From assembly GCA_900542295.1 (NCBI GenBank), contig UQNJ01000011.1, positions 1 through 64,000 of the forward strand: a stretch of 64,000 nt of DNA, read 5' to 3'. Positions 43,863-52,891 of this stretch are shown here, piece by piece. The notes beneath the pieces are model-generated. The model did no database searches. It worked only from the letters and a program-made list of their open reading frames with translations, and was not told where the DNA came from. This stretch comes from an uncultured Eubacteriales bacterium. Lineage in GTDB: Bacteria > Bacillota > Clostridia > Peptostreptococcales > Anaerovoracaceae. Within the stretch, counting starts at the first letter, position 1. Every line of letters starts with the position of its first letter. Both the position numbers and the translations under genes were made by a program.

Positions 43863-46138
43863 AAAACACAAAAAGGATAATTATTCTTGCAGTTATAATG
43901 TCAATGATATCTACAGCGGCTGTGCCGACTTTTGCAGCGGAAAAGGTAAATCTCAAAATGAGGCAATTGGGACCGTATTTTAAAAATCATCATAATGTGA
44001 TTGACTGGGGAGAATACGATGGTAATATAACTGTATTTCAGATAGGAAACGAATATGCTTTCTGCACTGAGGCCGGCAATGCAATAAGAGATGATGACGG
44101 AAACCAATGGATTCCGGGAAGTACTCCTGAATTTGATGCTGACTATAATATAGATATAGTTACCAGGGATAATTCTTTACAGTCTAAAATAGCATATCTG
44201 GGATTTCTCAGACATAGAGACAACCCTGATATATGGAATGACAGGACTGTAAGAGATTGGTATTATGCTATGACGCAGATGATGATATGGCAGAGTCTTC
44301 CGGCACAATCAATAACAGCTAACGGCATGACTGACGGAAAATACAACTCCTACTTTTTGAATCCGTCTTTAACTTCGGAATATGAAAGCTTTAGAGCAGG
44401 GATTCAAAAAGAATTGAATACATGGTCAAAACGCCCCGTCTTTAATGAACAGACTATCGAGGTTAAGGCAGGTGAAACCATTGAGGCAGTCGATTCTAAC
44501 GAGGTTTTATGTGATTACAATGAATTCGTATATGAAGGGAGAGATGTGATTATAAAGCATGAAGCAGGCAGCAATAAATTATCCGTAACAGTGGCAGGTG
44601 ATTGCAGCAGAAGAAAAATCGTGATTACAGAAGAAGAACTTGCTAAAGCAGGCTGTCTTAAGTATGAGTCAAAAGCACAGGTAAATTATGTTTATACAGC
44701 AGATAATTCACAAGATATGGCGGTTTACGGGTATACCGATCCTGTGCCGCTTGCTCTGAGCTTAGATGTGGATATTCTTACAGGAAAAATAGCAATAGAA
44801 AAAACAAAAGCTCCGGATGCATATTCTGAAAAGTCAACTCCGGAGGAAGGAGCGGTATTTCAGGTATATCTTAAATCGGCGGGAGATTATTCAAAAGCAG
44901 ATGACATATACAGGGATATAATAACGACTGACTCGAAAGGGCAATCTGTAACGAAAAAACTGCCTCACGGAGTGTACACAGTGCATCAGTTAAAAGGAGC
45001 ATTGGGTCATGTCATGATAAAAGATTTTGATGTGGAAATAAAAAGCGACAGCCGTGATAAAACATATACATACACTGTCGAAAACGAAACACTTAAATCA
45101 AAACTGCAAATAGTTAAAAAGGATGTGGAAAGCGGAAGAGTTATTCCAAGAAAAGGAGCCTTATATGAGCTTGTCAATGTTGCTACGGGGAAACAGATTA
45201 TAGGTCCGGGAGAGAAGGGATACTTTCTAACCGATGAAAAGGGGTATATAGACCTTAATATGCATCTTTACTACGGAAAATATCTTCTTACGGAGAAGAA
45301 AGCTCCGGAAGGATATGTTCTTGGTGCGCCTGTAGAATTTGCAGTTGACGGAAGCAAAGAAAAAGTAATAATTGAGCAGTTTGATAAAGCGCAGAAAGGC
45401 ATTATCAAGGTAACAAAGACCGGTGAGGTTTTAAGCAGTATTGAAAATAAGGGTGAAATATATACGCCCGTATATGAGGATAGTCCGCTTTCAGGAGTAA
45501 AATTTCAGGTAAGAGCTGCAGAGAATATAATTACACCGGATGGAACATTAAGAGCAAGAAAAGGGGAGATTGTCGATACATTGGTTACAAAAAACGGAAA
45601 GGCAAAAACCGGAGAACTTTATCTTGGTGAATATGAAGTAATAGAGAGTGAGACTATAGATGGGTTTGTTATTGATAAAGAACCAAGAAAAGTCACACTA
45701 AAATATGAAGGTCAGGAAATTGAGGTGACAGAGGAGACCGTTTCCTTTAACAATAGGAGAAACAAGGTAAGAATAAATTTTAAAAAATTTATGGAGGAAG
45801 ATGAGCTGTTCGGAATCGGCAGTGAGGATGTATACAAAAATATTCTGTTCGGATTGTTTGCAGATGAAGAGATAACGGCAGCAGACGGAAGCAAAATACC
45901 GAAGGGAGGTCTTATTGAAACTACAGGAGTAATGCCGGCAAACTGCCAATATGAAGAAAATAAAGACGGTAAATTATATGAAGGAGAATTTACGAAAGAC
46001 ATTCCTGCAGGATATTATTATGTTCGGGAAATTGAAACTGATGACAGATATATTTTGAACGATGGGATATATAAAGTGAGTTTTTTGAGTACTCGGCATG
46101 AAGAGACAAAAGAAACTGTTTTAAAGGAGCAGAGGTAA
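43859..46138 (+). CDS. thioester-domain adhesin with SpaA-like repeats
   Basis: 759 aa. Signal peptide about 1-26. N-terminal thioester domain: C69 in YAFCTEAGN and Q140 in AMTQMMIWQ are the expected Cys-Gln pair that can bind host surfaces covalently. Four SpaA/Cna_B-like domains follow at about 306-400, 414-505, 514-630 and 636-745, with Lys in IAIEKTK, LQIVKKD and IIKVTKTG strands as candidates for isopeptide bonds. The protein stops at KETVLKEQR without an LPXTG-like motif or membrane anchor, which is unusual for this class. Four-base overlap with the upstream gene. Confidence 0.85.
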   Translation: MKNTKRIIILAVIMSMISTAAVPTFAAEKVNLKMRQLGPYFKNHHNVIDWGEYDGNITVFQIGNEYAFCTEAGNAIRDDDGNQWIPGSTPEFDADYNIDIVTRDNSLQSKIAYLGFLRHRDNPDIWNDRTVRDWYYAMTQMMIWQSLPAQSITANGMTDGKYNSYFLNPSLTSEYESFRAGIQKELNTWSKRPVFNEQTIEVKAGETIEAVDSNEVLCDYNEFVYEGRDVIIKHEAGSNKLSVTVAGDCSRRKIVITEEELAKAGCLKYESKAQVNYVYTADNSQDMAVYGYTDPVPLALSLDVDILTGKIAIEKTKAPDAYSEKSTPEEGAVFQVYLKSAGDYSKADDIYRDIITTDSKGQSVTKKLPHGVYTVHQLKGALGHVMIKDFDVEIKSDSRDKTYTYTVENETLKSKLQIVKKDVESGRVIPRKGALYELVNVATGKQIIGPGEKGYFLTDEKGYIDLNMHLYYGKYLLTEKKAPEGYVLGAPVEFAVDGSKEKVIIEQFDKAQKGIIKVTKTGEVLSSIENKGEIYTPVYEDSPLSGVKFQVRAAENIITPDGTLRARKGEIVDTLVTKNGKAKTGELYLGEYEVIESETIDGFVIDKEPRKVTLKYEGQEIEVTEETVSFNNRRNKVRINFKKFMEEDELFGIGSEDVYKNILFGLFADEEITAADGSKIPKGGLIETTGVMPANCQYEENKDGKLYEGEFTKDIPAGYYYVREIETDDRYILNDGIYKVSFLSTRHEETKETVLKEQR

Positions 46139-46140
46139 AA

Positions 46141-46437
46141 ATGGCATATAGATCTAAAAAGGAGTTTACGATAGAAGAGCTGAGATGTATTTTAGATAAC
46201 GAAAATGTAGATAATGTTCAGGTTAGAATAAATTATGCCGACAGCTTCAAAGAATCATTTTTGCTGAAGATGGAGGCAGGCATGAAGCCTACCGGAATAT
46301 TCAGAGAAGCCGGACTGCCTCCTGAGCTTATAGGAAGAAAGAGGATTGAAAAAGCCACATATACATGGACAGGAAGAAGAAAACGAGCGGAAATCCTACA
46401 CAGTGATAATAGCTTAAACGGGAAAAAGCAGCCTTAG
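46141..46437 (+). CDS. small helix-turn-helix-like protein
   Basis: 98 aa, 2 bp after the adhesin gene. Residues 35-75 (FLLKMEAGMKPTGIFREAGLPPELIGRKRIEKA) resemble the HTH of IS3-type transposase N-terminal parts and of small HTH proteins found widely in Firmicutes. No signal peptide. It could be a regulator of this operon or a leftover of a mobile element; no transposase partner lies nearby. Not functionally identified. Confidence 0.6.
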   Translation: MAYRSKKEFTIEELRCILDNENVDNVQVRINYADSFKESFLLKMEAGMKPTGIFREAGLPPELIGRKRIEKATYTWTGRRKRAEILHSDNSLNGKKQP

Positions 46438-46447
46438 GGCTGTTTTT
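46429..46447 (+). terminator. short hairpin at the end of the HTH gene
   Basis: CAGCC (46429-46433) pairs with GGCTG (46438-46442), then five T. The stop codon lies in the loop. Short stem, so probably only partial termination. Confidence 0.45.
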
Positions 46448-46483
46448 CATATATGAGGCATCAGTGAGAGGAGGGGTGATGAG

Positions 46484-46504
46484 ATGAAAAAAGGCATAAT
46501 ATAG
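46484..46504 (+). other. 6-codon mini reading frame with strong ribosome site
   Basis: GAGGAGGGGTGATGAG precedes ATG AAA AAA GGC ATA ATA TAG. MKKGII looks like the very start of a secreted protein cut short by a stop. It may be a leader peptide or the relic of a lost gene. Confidence 0.35.
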
Positions 46505-46565
46505 ACCGCTTATATTCGTTATAACTGAAGGATGAAAAGAAAGTTAAAAAGAAAGGAAAAGAAAA

Positions 46566-47078
46566 ATGAAAACCAATACAATGAGAAAAAGTGCCGCTTT
46601 TGTTATTTGCACAGCTATGTTAACTGCATCTACAGTTGTCAGCTTTGCAGCAGTATCCGGTGCTGAAACAGTACCTGTACATATCAATGTTCCTGCTACT
46701 GCTGTCGATTTTACTGTTACTGAAAAAATCAGCATGACAGGAAAGGCCAATGCAGGAGATTTGACAATAGACAGCCTTGAGGTGACAAATAATAATGAGA
46801 TAGGAGTTCTGAAAATAGAATCTATTAAAGCTTCTTCATCTAACGGCTGGATCTTGTCAGACAATTCTGCGGATTTTTTAAGAATGGAAAAGGACAGCAA
46901 GAAATTTTCTATAGTAGCAGATGATAGTCATGACTTGGTAACGGAATATAAAGAGGCAGGGACTGTAGATCCGGGGCAGACTGACACTACAGTCTTTTCC
47001 GGAAAGACATGTATAGTATCTGAACCAATTACAGATGAAAAGGTTGCAGATGTAGTTGTTACTGTATCGATTATATAG
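46566..47078 (+). CDS. secreted protein, single copy of an unnamed operon-specific module
   Basis: 170 aa, function unknown. Signal peptide about 1-30 (ends VVSFAA). The remainder is one beta-rich domain starting AVDFTVTEKISM, with NGWIL, SKKFSIVADDSHDLVTEYKEAG, VDPGQ and ITDEKVADVVVTVS. The same module is the N-terminal domain of the 692 aa protein at 47856, so the two are paralogues. No cysteine in the mature domain besides one in KTCIV, and no anchor. AGAAAGGAAAAG site. Probably a structural subunit or surface-associated protein of this operon. Confidence 0.7.
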   Translation: MKTNTMRKSAAFVICTAMLTASTVVSFAAVSGAETVPVHINVPATAVDFTVTEKISMTGKANAGDLTIDSLEVTNNNEIGVLKIESIKASSSNGWILSDNSADFLRMEKDSKKFSIVADDSHDLVTEYKEAGTVDPGQTDTTVFSGKTCIVSEPITDEKVADVVVTVSII

Positions 47079-47137
47079 AGAAATATCGGGAAAGCGCTCC
47101 TTATAGAGATGCTTTCCCGCATAAAGAGTGAGGCAAA

Positions 47138-47584
47138 ATGGGTATTGAGAATAAAAAAAGTAAAATTTTTATAGCAGTTCTGTTATTGATAATTGTTATG
47201 ATGGGACTGCTTGTTGCGGTTTTATTGAACGAGGACACAAAGACGGCAGTGATAGTGGATTCAAACCGGGAACTTATGGCTAATGACAGCGGCAAAATGA
47301 GAGTAAGCATAAATCCTGTGATCAGGGTTAAAGAAAACACAATGCAGGATATATATTGTTCAAATTTTAATCGAGACAGGCTGCTTAAATGTAAGATTTC
47401 TTTGGATGGCAAATATATCTACGAAAGCTGTTATATCGAGCCTGACAAGACTATCAGAGCGGATGTGATAGATGAGAGTCATTTAAAAAAGGGAGAGAGT
47501 GAGGCGGTAGCAGAAATTTATTCATATGATATGGAAAAAAATCAGATGGGTCAGTCCAATGTTTCTGTAAGGCTGATAAGATAA
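47138..47584 (+). CDS. membrane-anchored unknown protein
   Basis: 148 aa, not recognised. An N-terminal membrane anchor (about 9-30: IFIAVLLLIIVMMGLLVAVLL) is followed by an extracellular beta-rich domain of about 110 residues (INPVIRVKENTMQDIY, CKISLDGKYIYESCYIEPD) with three cysteines, and no other signal. Placed between two module-bearing secreted proteins and 12 bp before a small KTGD-type protein, so it may help anchor or assemble them. Confidence 0.65.
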   Translation: MGIENKKSKIFIAVLLLIIVMMGLLVAVLLNEDTKTAVIVDSNRELMANDSGKMRVSINPVIRVKENTMQDIYCSNFNRDRLLKCKISLDGKYIYESCYIEPDKTIRADVIDESHLKKGESEAVAEIYSYDMEKNQMGQSNVSVRLIR

Positions 47585-47596
47585 GGAGGAAATAAT

Positions 47597-47869
47597 ATGG
47601 AAAGGTACATAAAATCAGCAGTAATCGGAGCGTTGGTATTTATTTTAACACCGCAATCATCTTTTGCAGCCGTAAGTGCATCAGTACCGGTGACATTAAC
47701 GATTCAGGCAGCAGATTTTCATGATGAAATAATTGAAGAAGCGGCATTTGTGTCTATGACAGGAGATAATCCCGGAGTATTTGTCTGGCTGGCAATTGCA
47801 GTATTTGCGACAGCGATAATTATATATATGGCATCAATGAAGGGAAAAGACAACTATGAGAAAAAATAG
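47597..47869 (+). CDS. small secreted protein with TGD motif and C-terminal membrane segment
   Basis: 90 aa. Signal peptide about 1-24 (ends SSFAA), a short extracellular stretch of about 30 residues, then VSMTGDNPG, a hydrophobic segment (about 60-80) and a basic tail KGKDNYEKK. The order TGD-hydrophobic-charged mimics a sortase sorting signal although the LP is missing. The 3' end overlaps the next gene by 14 bp. AAGGAGG before the ATG. Possibly a small pilin-like or anchor subunit. Confidence 0.65.
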   Translation: MERYIKSAVIGALVFILTPQSSFAAVSASVPVTLTIQAADFHDEIIEEAAFVSMTGDNPGVFVWLAIAVFATAIIIYMASMKGKDNYEKK

Positions 47870-49934
47870 TCTGATAACAGTTATTTTAACTGTACTTCTA
47901 ATAATCACGGCACCTGTATCTGTATTTGCCGGCCGGAAAGATGTCAATACTTTTGTTGATTTTACTGTGACAGAAAAAATAAATATGTCGGCGATCGCAG
48001 GCAGAAATGAGCTGAAAGCAGATAGGCTTGATATTATCAATAACGGTGATATGGGAATTCTGAATATTGACTCAGTGAGAGCTGAGACAGCTAACGGATG
48101 GGAACTGGTGAGAAATGACGAGGATTTTTCAGTTATGCCACAGAACAGCAAAAAAATTTCTGTTTTAGCTGATGAAATGCACGATATGATTGAAGAATAT
48201 AAAAATGCCGGAGAAATAAAGCCGGGTATGTCGTGTACTGTTGAATTCAAAGGGAACACCGGAATTGTGACGGAGACTGTAGCAGATGAAAAGGCAGCCG
48301 ATATAGTAATTACTGTTTCTCAAACAATGCCCCTTCCCCTGCTTCTTTCCGGAACGGAATTAGGTAAACATATTATGGTTTCAGCCTTAACAGAGCATGT
48401 TAAATTCACCGATGAAGTACCTCCTCCAAGTGCAGTACTGACAGATGTATCAGAAAATCAGGATAGATCGGTTGTCGCATGGAATGAAGGAAATACTCTG
48501 AAAATCAGCAGCCGTATTGGCGGACAAAAGATAATAGCCGGAGATTGCTCATATATGTTTTCCCCGGAAAGTCTTACAAGTATGGCACGGGACACCATAA
48601 GAAGCATAGACTTCAGCAATTTAAACACAGATAGAGTTGAAAGCATGAGAGGCATGTTTTGCGGCTCATCTGTGCGTACACTTGATTTAAGCTCCATTAA
48701 CATGGAAAATGTCAGAGATGCAAAAGACATGTTTAAGAATTGCATTTTTTTATATGAAGTCAGCGTTGGTGAGAATTTTGCTTTCAGTAAAGAAGGGCAG
48801 CTGCCGTCTCATAACGGTAGTTCTCAGATCCCGAGTGCTGATGGAAAGTGGTATGCAAAATCCGACGGAACCGGATATTTGCCGGAAGAGATTCCCGTAC
48901 AAAAGGCAGATACATATTCGGCTTTTAAACCTAAGGGAGAACCTGTAATGCAGAGAGGGCTGGATTTTAATACGGAGCTGCCATATTACAATGATGAGAT
49001 AAAAAAGGTTATTTTTACTGATGAAAGGGCTCCCGATTTGGCAAAAATACGAGATGTTTCGGAAAACCGTGATAATTCCGTAGTAGCTTGGCTGGAAGGA
49101 GAAACATATAAGATCAGCAGTCAGGTAGACGGAAAAAAGGTAATTGCAGGGGTAGATATGTCGGACATGTTCAATGCTGATATGACGATGAATGCTTTTA
49201 TGTTGACCGAAATAATTGATCTGAGCGGATTGGACACATCAAATGTTACTGAAATGGATAGATTGTTTTATGGAGCGTATTATCTAAGGGAGGTAAATCT
49301 CAGTATAGATACCGGTAAAGTAGAAAGCATGAGCCAGATGATTGATACTACGGGAAGGTCTTTGAAAAGACTGATTCTCGGGGAGCGCTTTGCTTTTTCA
49401 GGGTCAAATTATGGACTTGCTGACGGAATATGGTATGCACAGTCTGATGGGAAAAGATATCTGAGCAGGGAGATTCCGGCAAACAAGGCAGATGTTTATG
49501 TTTTTTCTTCTGACGGATCTGACCCTGTATCAGAGATAGAACTTACAAGAGATAATCTTGGATATATAGGCTATAAAAGCGGTGTTTCCAACCTGATAAT
49601 TCCTGATATTTTAGAAGGCGCAGACGGCAGATATTATAAGGTTACGAGCATATTTGACTATACATTTGCAGAGGAAAGGAATTTAAAGAAACTTGTACTT
49701 CCTAATAGTTTGTCTAAAATTAAGGAAGGTGCATTTCAGGACTGCAGCGCTTTATTATCAGTCTATATTCCCAAAAGTATCATGGAAATAGGAGGTCAGG
49801 CATTTAATCAGTGTAATGCACTTAAAGATGTATATTACGGAGGCTCTATAGAGGAATGGAACAGGCTGCACATAGGTTCTTTTAATGATTCGCTGCTCAA
49901 TGCTGAAATTCACTGTAATTCTACATGGAAATGA
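47856..49934 (+). CDS. secreted BspA-like protein with DUF285 and LRR_5 repeats
   Basis: 692 aa. Signal peptide about 1-25; N-terminal module (25-155) paralogous to the whole of the 170 aa protein upstream; two copies of a BspA/DUF285-type region (about 190-320 and 375-560) with IDFSNLNTDRVESMRGMFCG and IDLSGLDTSNVTEMDRLFYG, each followed by a DGxWYAxSDGxxYL unit; a C-terminal LRR_5 part (575-692) with NLKKLVLPNSLSKIKEGAFQDCSALLSVYIP. BspA-like proteins bind host or bacterial surfaces. No wall anchor seen. Last gene of the operon. Confidence 0.82.
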   Translation: MRKNSLITVILTVLLIITAPVSVFAGRKDVNTFVDFTVTEKINMSAIAGRNELKADRLDIINNGDMGILNIDSVRAETANGWELVRNDEDFSVMPQNSKKISVLADEMHDMIEEYKNAGEIKPGMSCTVEFKGNTGIVTETVADEKAADIVITVSQTMPLPLLLSGTELGKHIMVSALTEHVKFTDEVPPPSAVLTDVSENQDRSVVAWNEGNTLKISSRIGGQKIIAGDCSYMFSPESLTSMARDTIRSIDFSNLNTDRVESMRGMFCGSSVRTLDLSSINMENVRDAKDMFKNCIFLYEVSVGENFAFSKEGQLPSHNGSSQIPSADGKWYAKSDGTGYLPEEIPVQKADTYSAFKPKGEPVMQRGLDFNTELPYYNDEIKKVIFTDERAPDLAKIRDVSENRDNSVVAWLEGETYKISSQVDGKKVIAGVDMSDMFNADMTMNAFMLTEIIDLSGLDTSNVTEMDRLFYGAYYLREVNLSIDTGKVESMSQMIDTTGRSLKRLILGERFAFSGSNYGLADGIWYAQSDGKRYLSREIPANKADVYVFSSDGSDPVSEIELTRDNLGYIGYKSGVSNLIIPDILEGADGRYYKVTSIFDYTFAEERNLKKLVLPNSLSKIKEGAFQDCSALLSVYIPKSIMEIGGQAFNQCNALKDVYYGGSIEEWNRLHIGSFNDSLLNAEIHCNSTWK

Positions 49935-50025
49935 GAAGATAAAATATGCTTGTAAGTGCCGTGAAAATAGTTTAAATTTATATTTACAGAGAATTAGCCC
50001 ATAAGCCTTGTGCAGGAGGTGCCGA

Positions 50026-51366
50026 ATGAGTATAGAAAGTATAGGAAAAACATTTTTCGAATATCTGTATAACGGAATTTTGATAGTAGACAGTCAATAT
50101 GTAGTGAAGTATATAAACCCTGCATACACAAAGATAACAGGAATAGAAGGGGAAAGCATTATAGGCAAGCCGCTGAAAGAGGTAAGACCCGGTGCAAGGC
50201 TTGTTGATGTAGTTGATTCAGGTCGGCCTATAGTCGGAGCTCTCAGAAGAGAAAAGGGCATAGATTATGCCGTGAATATGTCGCCTATAATAGAGAATGG
50301 CAAAGTTGTCGGGGGAATTTCCGTTGTAAGCAACATAGAAGATGTAAGAGAACTTTCTAAGACCATAAATCGATATGAGGAAAAAATTTTACATATGGAA
50401 CGCAGACTGGAGGCAGTAAACAGAGCCAAGTACAGTCTTAATGATGTGATAGCGAAAGACAGGCTATCATTGAAGGTCAAAGAGGAAATTGAAAAAATAG
50501 CTTTAAAAGATACTACAGTAGTGCTGATTGGTGAAAGCGGCACAGGAAAGGAACTTTATGCACAGGCAATACACAATGCTTCTGCAAGGCAGAACCATTC
50601 GTTTATCGCAGTAAACTGCGCAGCATTTCAAAAGGAACTTCTTGAGAGCGAACTTTTCGGATATGAAGAAGGCGCTTTTACCGGAGCGAAAAAGGGCGGC
50701 AAGATGGGGCTGTTTGAAGCCGCAGACAAGGGGACAATATTTCTGGATGAAATATCAGAAATGAGCATGGAGACACAGGGACACCTCTTGCGTGCTTTAC
50801 AGGAACATACTATACGGCGTGTTGGAAGTGTGAAAGAGATACCTGTAGATATAAGAGTTGTTGCCGCAACCAATAAAAATCTGGAGGAATGTATAGCTAA
50901 AGGAACTTTTCGGCAGGATCTTTACTACAGAATAGCCATATACCCAATAAGAATCCCGCCACTTAGAGAGCGTCCTGATGATATATTTGCAATTGCAGAG
51001 TTTTTCTGTGAAAAAGAAAAAAATGCTTTGAAAAGAAATATAAGCATCTCTGATGAAGCAAAAGAAGCTTTACGATCTTATGACTGGCCGGGCAATGTGC
51101 GTGAACTCAGGAATGCTATAGAATTTTCGGTAAATAACATGGAAGGCTCAGTTATAGAGGTAAGGCATCTTCCGGGCAGAATATGCGGAGTTAAGAATGA
51201 GTATGCCGCAGAACCCGTAAAAAAACTCAGTGAAGCAGTAAGAGAAGCCGAAAAGCGAGAAGTTGCAAAAGCGCTGACAGTATTCGGAGAAGATACGGAA
51301 GGCAAGAAAAAAGCAGCTAAGGCACTGGGAATTTCCCTGGCAAGTCTTTACAACAAAATTAAATAA
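50026..51366 (+). CDS. sigma-54-dependent activator with PAS domain
   Basis: 446 aa from ATG 50026 (AGGAGGT upstream; the frame opens at TTG 50008). N-terminal PAS domain (about 10-110, FFEYLYNGILIVDSQYVVKYINPAY), linker coiled coil, AAA+ domain with Walker A GESGTGKE (near 169), the sigma-54 contact loop GAFTGA (near 216), Walker B GTIFLDEI and the R-finger region, then a Fis-type HTH (425-446: AAKALGISLASLYNKIK). Activates RpoN polymerase at the promoter downstream. The PAS domain presumably senses the inducing substrate. Confidence 0.95.
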   Translation: MSIESIGKTFFEYLYNGILIVDSQYVVKYINPAYTKITGIEGESIIGKPLKEVRPGARLVDVVDSGRPIVGALRREKGIDYAVNMSPIIENGKVVGGISVVSNIEDVRELSKTINRYEEKILHMERRLEAVNRAKYSLNDVIAKDRLSLKVKEEIEKIALKDTTVVLIGESGTGKELYAQAIHNASARQNHSFIAVNCAAFQKELLESELFGYEEGAFTGAKKGGKMGLFEAADKGTIFLDEISEMSMETQGHLLRALQEHTIRRVGSVKEIPVDIRVVAATNKNLEECIAKGTFRQDLYYRIAIYPIRIPPLRERPDDIFAIAEFFCEKEKNALKRNISISDEAKEALRSYDWPGNVRELRNAIEFSVNNMEGSVIEVRHLPGRICGVKNEYAAEPVKKLSEAVREAEKREVAKALTVFGEDTEGKKKAAKALGISLASLYNKIK

Positions 51367-51389
51367 TTTAAGAGTAATAATAAATATGG

Positions 51390-51415
51390 ATTCTAAAATT
51401 ATAGAAATTTAGAAT
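51390..51415. promoter_or_regulatory. candidate activator binding site upstream of the sigma-54 promoter
   Basis: Perfect inverted repeat ATTCTAAA-N10-TTTAGAAT (51390-51397 with 51408-51415), about 110 bp upstream of the predicted transcription start, the usual place for sigma-54 enhancer sites. Confidence 0.6.
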
Positions 51416-51441
51416 AGTGGATTATAAAAAATTAGAAAAAG

Positions 51442-51483
51442 GCGCAAAAAAGACGACAGAATTGTCTTTTTTGTGCTTTTTTT
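51442..51483 (+). terminator. terminator of the activator gene
   Basis: A 13-bp stem (51442-51454 with 51464-51476, containing CAAAAAAGAC/GTCTTTTTTG) is followed by seven T. It ends the activator transcript 4 bp before the sigma-54 promoter. Confidence 0.85.
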
Positions 51484-51486
51484 GCT

Positions 51487-51501
51487 TGGCACAAAAGTTG
51501 C
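51487..51501 (+). promoter_or_regulatory. sigma-54 (-24/-12) promoter of the AtuA/aconitase X operon
   Basis: TTGGCACAAAAGTTGCT contains TGGCAC (51487-51492), five bases, and TTGC (51498-51501): a full match to the RpoN consensus. The start of transcription is expected near 51512, upstream of the first gene at 51542. An activator with a GAFTGA loop is encoded immediately upstream. Confidence 0.92.
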
Positions 51502-51541
51502 TTTTTATAAAACCAAAGAGTATAGGAAAGGAGATGAAAAT

Positions 51542-52891
51542 TTGAAAAAAATCAGAATCGGAGGAGGCGCAGGATATGGCGGAGATAGGATAGAGCCTGC
51601 AAAAGAGCTGGTTTGTTTCGGAAATCTTGATTATATTATATTCGAATGTCTTGCGGAAAGAACTATTGCACTTGCACAGCAAAAGAAACAGGAGGATGGA
51701 AGCAAGGGATATAATGAATTGCTGGAATACAGAATGTCTGAAATACTTCCGCTGCTCAGGGAGCATAAGGTAAAAATCATAACCAACATGGGAGCAGCAA
51801 ATCCGGAAGCTGCCATTGAGGTGACCGGCAAAATTGCTGAGGAATGCGGACTTGAAAATCTCAAAATCGCTGCCGTACTGGGAGATGATATCGTAGACAA
51901 TGTCGATCGATATATGGATTGTACAATTTTGGAAACGGGTCGTACTTTAAAAGATATTTCAGGAGATATAGTCTCGGCTAACGCTTACATAGGGGCAGAG
52001 GGAATCGTTAAAGCTCTGAAGCAGGGAGCAGATATAGTAATTTCAGGAAGAGTGGCAGATCCTGCCTTAACACTTGCACCGGCAGTATATGAATTCGGCT
52101 GGAGCATGGATGATTACGAAAAGCTGGGCAAAGCTACTGTAATGGGGCATCTGCTTGAATGCGGTGCACAGGTATGCGGAGGTTATTTTGCAGATCCACC
52201 TTATAAAGAAGTTTCAAAACCATGGGACATCGGGTTTCCCATAGGAGAGATAACAGAGAACGGTGACATAACCATATCCAAGCTCGAATCATCAGGAGGC
52301 AGAGTGTGCAGAGAAACCGTTACGGAGCAGCTCATATACGAGATACATGATCCGGAAACATATTACACGCCTGATGTTGTAGCAGATTTTTCAAATATAG
52401 AAGTCGAAGAAAAAGATGGTTCGGTAATAGTAAGAGGTGCTGCGGGAAGAGAAAAAAATCACAAGTATAAAGTGAGTGTAGCATACAAAGACGGATTTAT
52501 AGGGGAAGGAGAAATGAGCTACGCAGGCAGCGGAGCTGATACTCGTGCTCGTCTTGCTCTTGAGATTGTTAAAAAATGGATGGAACCTTGGCAGGACAAG
52601 ATCGAGGAAGAAAAATACGATATCATAGGAATCAACTCTTTGCATGGCGATATTGCGGCAATTAACGGCAGACCGCCTGCGGAGTGCAGAATAAGAGCGG
52701 CAATAAGAACTAAAGATAGGGAAACTGCCGAAATGGTGGGGAAGCAGGTTGAGGCTCTTTATACCAACGGACCGGCAGGAGGCGGAGGCGCACGTAAGGC
52801 AGTAAGGGAAGTTACAGCTATAGCCTCTATATTTGTACCGGAAAATGACATCGCATTAGAAACAGTTATATGGGAGGGAGAAAAGAAATGA
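51542..52891 (+). CDS. AtuA family (DUF1446) acyclic terpene utilisation-like protein
   Basis: 449 aa from TTG 51542, 8 bases after AAGGAG and downstream of the sigma-54 start point; a longer frame from 51473 would begin before the promoter and is excluded. Family motifs are IRIGGGAGYGGDRIEPA, ECLAERTIALAQ, ITNMGAANPEAA, VISGRVADPALTLAPA and GHLLECGAQVCGGYFADP. AtuA of Pseudomonas belongs to citronellol breakdown, but clostridial members occur with aconitase X and probably act on other substrates. First gene of the operon. Confidence 0.9.
   Translation: MKKIRIGGGAGYGGDRIEPAKELVCFGNLDYIIFECLAERTIALAQQKKQEDGSKGYNELLEYRMSEILPLLREHKVKIITNMGAANPEAAIEVTGKIAEECGLENLKIAAVLGDDIVDNVDRYMDCTILETGRTLKDISGDIVSANAYIGAEGIVKALKQGADIVISGRVADPALTLAPAVYEFGWSMDDYEKLGKATVMGHLLECGAQVCGGYFADPPYKEVSKPWDIGFPIGEITENGDITISKLESSGGRVCRETVTEQLIYEIHDPETYYTPDVVADFSNIEVEEKDGSVIVRGAAGREKNHKYKVSVAYKDGFIGEGEMSYAGSGADTRARLALEIVKKWMEPWQDKIEEEKYDIIGINSLHGDIAAINGRPPAECRIRAAIRTKDRETAEMVGKQVEALYTNGPAGGGGARKAVREVTAIASIFVPENDIALETVIWEGEKK

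Noticed and set aside
46141..46437. insertion sequence remnant
   Set aside because: Only a short HTH resemblance; no transposase core, inverted repeats or target duplication are seen, so it is kept as a small HTH-like gene.
51473..51541. upstream extension of the AtuA frame
   Set aside because: It would start before the sigma-54 promoter and inside the terminator of the activator gene, so it cannot be on the transcript.
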